Below, one piece after another: positions 13,731 through 15,638 of a stretch of DNA of 15,638 nucleotides. The notes below the pieces were generated by a model. The model had not been told where the DNA came from and did not search any database. It saw only the letters and a program-made list of their open reading frames with translations. How positions within the stretch are numbered: position 1 is the first letter of the stretch; each line of letters starts with the position of its first letter. The DNA is from an uncultured Lachnospiraceae bacterium (lineage in GTDB: Bacteria; Bacillota; Clostridia; Lachnospirales; Lachnospiraceae): positions 1 through 15,638 of the forward strand of contig CAJTWA010000069.1 in assembly GCA_910580195.1 (NCBI GenBank). The letters run 5' to 3'. Made by a program: the position numbers and the translations under genes.

Positions 13731-14595
13731 TTGCGCCTGTCCGGTACAAATACACATCCTCCAGATTTGGGGGCACCGGCATGGCATTTCCACACGGCTT
13801 ATCTTCCGATATTACCCGCATACATACCGTCCCATCCTCCAATTGCTTCAGGCTGCTGGCAGCAAATTTACGGCTTAAGCTCCTCGCTTGCCCCGGCTCT
13901 GCCGCATATTCCCAGACCTTCCCTTCCGCCGATTTTAAAATCTCCGGCAAGCTCCCTGCACCCACAAACCGCCCATCTTTCATCATCAGGATTTCATCTG
14001 CCAGAAATTCAATATCCGGCACAATATGGGAGGAAAGCAGCACCATCCGCCCTTTCCCCAGCGAACTGATTAAATTCCGGAACCGGATGCGTTCCTTCGG
14101 GTCCAGCCCAGAAGTTGGCTCATCCAAAATCAGGATTTCCGGGTCATTCAAAAGGGACTGCGCAATCCCAAGGCGGCGCACCATGCCTCCGGAAAGGGTT
14201 TTCATTTTCTCCGATTTTACGCCCAAAAGCCCTGTTTCCCCTAAAAGCCTTTCTATCCTGCCCGCCGCTGCTTCGGGCGGCACTGCCTTTAACTCTGCCA
14301 GATATTCTAGATAACGCCAAACGGTAAAGTTGGGGTAATAGCCGAATTTCTGGGGAAGGTATCCCAATTTCATCCGGTAGGCGCCGCCCAGTTTGCCGAT
14401 TTCACATTGGCCGCAGAGGATTTCCCCTGCGGTGGGCTTCAGTATCCCCGCCATCATCCGCAACAGGGTGGTCTTGCCAGCCCCATTTTCCCCCAGCAGC
14501 CCATAAATGCCGGCATGGAACGTAAATTCCAGACGGTCCACCACAATTTTCTTCTTATACTGCTTGCTCACACGGTCCAATTTTAATTCCAGCAT
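13702..14595 (-). CDS. ABC transporter ATP-binding protein
   Basis: A 297-residue nucleotide-binding subunit that powers the adjacent permease(s). Walker A GENGAGKT (35-42), Q-loop Gln82, signature LSGGM (134-138), Walker B ILILDE (154-159), D-loop SGLDP and switch His190 (SSH) are all intact. The last ~80 residues are a C-terminal extension (...GARSRQDEYAE) common in exporter ATPases of the CcmA type. The ATG at 14595 is chosen because the ABC fold begins MLELKLDRVSKQY and GGAAGGG lies 8 nt upstream; a longer frame start at 14625 is not supported. The start region exists in three tandem copies and the gene's end in two. Confidence 0.92.
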   Translation of the reverse strand: MLELKLDRVSKQYKKKIVVDRLEFTFHAGIYGLLGENGAGKTTLLRMMAGILKPTAGEILCGQCEIGKLGGAYRMKLGYLPQKFGYYPNFTVWRYLEYLAELKAVPPEAAAGRIERLLGETGLLGVKSEKMKTLSGGMVRRLGIAQSLLNDPEILILDEPTSGLDPKERIRFRNLISSLGKGRMVLLSSHIVPDIEFLADEILMMKDGRFVGAGSLPEILKSAEGKVWEYAAEPGQARSLSRKFAASSLKQLEDGTVCMRVISEDKPCGNAMPVPPNLEDVYLYRTGARSRQDEYAE

Positions 14596-14780
14596 ACCAT
14601 TTTCCCTTCCTCCCATTTCTGTCAAATCTTTGCAGCCCCATGCAGCCTATTTTGATCCCAGCATACCATTTTCCCCTTCCTCCCGTTTCCGGTAAACCCT
14701 TGCATCCTTCCGCGGCCTATTTTTAATTCCAGCATAAGGTTTCCCCTTCTTCCAGCTTTTGGCACACCCCTGCAATCTCT
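14581..14780 (-). repeat. About 70-bp repeat in three copies carrying the ATPase ribosome site and start codon
   Basis: Read on the minus strand, each copy has a GGAAGGG-type ribosome site followed by ATGCTGG. Start codons are at 14735, 14664 and 14595 (the real ATPase start), spaced 71 and 69 bp. The copy at 14664 opens a five-residue frame (MLGSK) ending at TAG 14647-14649. The copy at 14735 begins MLELKIGRGR, matching the ATPase's first five residues, and runs 37 residues to a stop at 14622; it also overlaps the end of the upstream membrane gene. Copies are imperfect; the third is the most diverged, and its right edge is approximate. Confidence 0.85.
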
Positions 14781-15580
14781 TTTGCCAAAAATAAAACTGC
14801 CGCCGCCAGTATGCACACCCATATCCCAAAATAGGAGGCTTTATACCAAATAGGGTACTGCAAAGGCAGCAGGGAAACCCCGCCTGCGGCAAATGCTGCA
14901 GCCATTTGCAAGTATCCCTTTTTCTGCCCCCGGAACATGGTAAACGCCAGAAGCTGCATCCCATTGGAGAGGACAAAAGGCACCAGCAGGTACACCAAGG
15001 CCCGCAACATGCCATACGGGGTATTCCCTGCAATTACAGCTACCATCGCCGTAAGGGCCGCGGTATCCAGGCAGCCGAAACAGACCATTTTTACGCACCA
15101 CGCTTGCCTGACGTTCAGGTAACAGGACTGTTCCAGCTCCGCCATCCCGCAATCCCTGCTGCGCCCTAATTCCAGCATCAGGAATACCCCCATATAAGCA
15201 GCCCCGGCAGAGCCAATCCCAAGGTAGGAAAGCATCTCCTCCCCCTGCATTTGGCACCTCCAAAACAATACCAGCAGCAACAGCACGCAGGCCGCCTGCC
15301 CGCCTATGCAGAAACCGGAAATATATTTGAGCTGCCTGCAGAACACCTCCAAGGCGCAAGGGCGGTAAAAATACCGCTTTTCCTCCACCGCCTCTGCGAT
15401 TTTCCCTAAAACCTTCCGCTTTTGGACGGGGTCTATTTGGATTTCTTCTAAAAAAAGTTTTTCTTTTTTACATCTCTTCCCTGCCAGCTTGTTTCCGCCA
15501 GATTTTTCATTGGGACATTGATTTCTCCCCATTCTATTTTCAAAATACGTACCACTTTCTATGTTTTCTTTTCTGCACAC
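14723..15580 (-). CDS. Polytopic membrane protein of the ABC operon
   Basis: A 285-residue protein. The first ~85 residues are charged and cytoplasmic (FLEEIQIDPVQKRKVLGKI). About six hydrophobic segments follow: YISGFCIGGQAACVLLLLVL; YLGIGSAGAAYMGVFLML; the TAALTAMVAVIAG region; ALVYLLVPFVLSNGMQLLAF; MAAAFAAGGVSLLPL; and YFGIWVCILAAAVLFLAKEI. No enzyme motif is seen, so it is probably a second membrane component of the ABC-2 type exporter. The start is GTG at 15580, with GGAGG 5 nt upstream; an overlapping out-of-frame ATG at 15582 gives only seven codons before TAG. The gene's last codons (ATGCTGGAATTAA) are homologous to the ATPase start because of the repeat. Confidence 0.7.
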   Translation of the reverse strand: MCRKENIESGTYFENRMGRNQCPNEKSGGNKLAGKRCKKEKLFLEEIQIDPVQKRKVLGKIAEAVEEKRYFYRPCALEVFCRQLKYISGFCIGGQAACVLLLLVLFWRCQMQGEEMLSYLGIGSAGAAYMGVFLMLELGRSRDCGMAELEQSCYLNVRQAWCVKMVCFGCLDTAALTAMVAVIAGNTPYGMLRALVYLLVPFVLSNGMQLLAFTMFRGQKKGYLQMAAAFAAGGVSLLPLQYPIWYKASYFGIWVCILAAAVLFLAKEIAGVCQKLEEGETLCWN

Positions 15581-15638
15581 ATTTTCCTCCCTATATAGTC
15601 AAGTGTTTTTTCCTTATTTTTCAAGGAATATTTAATTA
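15581..15638 (-). promoter_or_regulatory. 5' flank of the ABC operon, cut by the window edge
   Basis: On the minus strand it holds the ribosome site GGGAGG and a TTGACTATATAG stretch close to it, with a small inverted repeat TTCCTT/AAGGAA (15610-15615 and 15623-15628) upstream. Spacing of possible -35/-10 boxes is poor, so the operon may be transcribed from further right; sigma-factor genes often sit there in related operons, which is only a guess. Confidence 0.25.

Noticed and set aside
14841..15359. 172-codon minus-strand frame in the operon's first gene
   Set aside because: It overlaps the membrane-protein gene in another frame and has no supporting start signal.

Overview
The window reads as a Bacillota chromosome, most likely a gut Clostridia/Lachnospiraceae member. 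The evidence is strong Shine-Dalgarno sites, sigma-A type promoters, anaerobe genes such as rubredoxin, a PD-(D/E)XK/AAA protein of the type expanded in gut anaerobes, and the tail of a Tn1549/Tn5397-like integrative conjugative element. Genus cannot be fixed from this sequence.

Layout. (1) 1 to about 2.8 kb is the right end of an integrative element. It holds the C-terminal part of a relaxase, an overlapping TnpW-like small protein, and a large serine recombinase behind its own promoter and a dyad. The element-chromosome junction should lie between 2769 and about 2845. (2) 3.1-4.1 kb: a DHH/DHHA1 phosphoesterase ending at a strong hairpin terminator. (3) 4.2-8.8 kb, minus strand: a trigger-factor-like FKBP lipoprotein, asnS and an AAA-ATPase/PD-(D/E)XK protein, all collinear. 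(4) 8.85-11.8 kb, plus strand: pncB behind a 74-bp tandemly duplicated promoter region, then two Uma2-family paralogues with mosaic similarity. (5) 11.8-12.1 kb: no gene, but a 103-bp near-complete inverted repeat and a 35-bp tandem repeat. (6) 12.1-15.6 kb, minus strand: a three-gene ABC-2 type exporter operon (membrane protein, ATPase, permease), then rubredoxin on its own promoter.

How the genes fit together. The ABC operon is a self-contained transport unit. pncB is the NAD-salvage entry enzyme, with the first Uma2 gene 18 bp behind it. The lipoprotein and asnS are housekeeping. No clear complete new biological system is visible. The most notable signal is structural: short tandem duplications (34-74 bp periods, plus a 754-bp offset paralogue duplication) sit at gene boundaries again and again. 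They copy promoters, ribosome-binding sites, start codons and gene ends. Examples are a triplicated ATPase ribosome-binding site and start with two decoy initiation sites, a duplicated ATPase C-terminus with its stop codon, and a duplicated pncB promoter in which one copy has a damaged -10.
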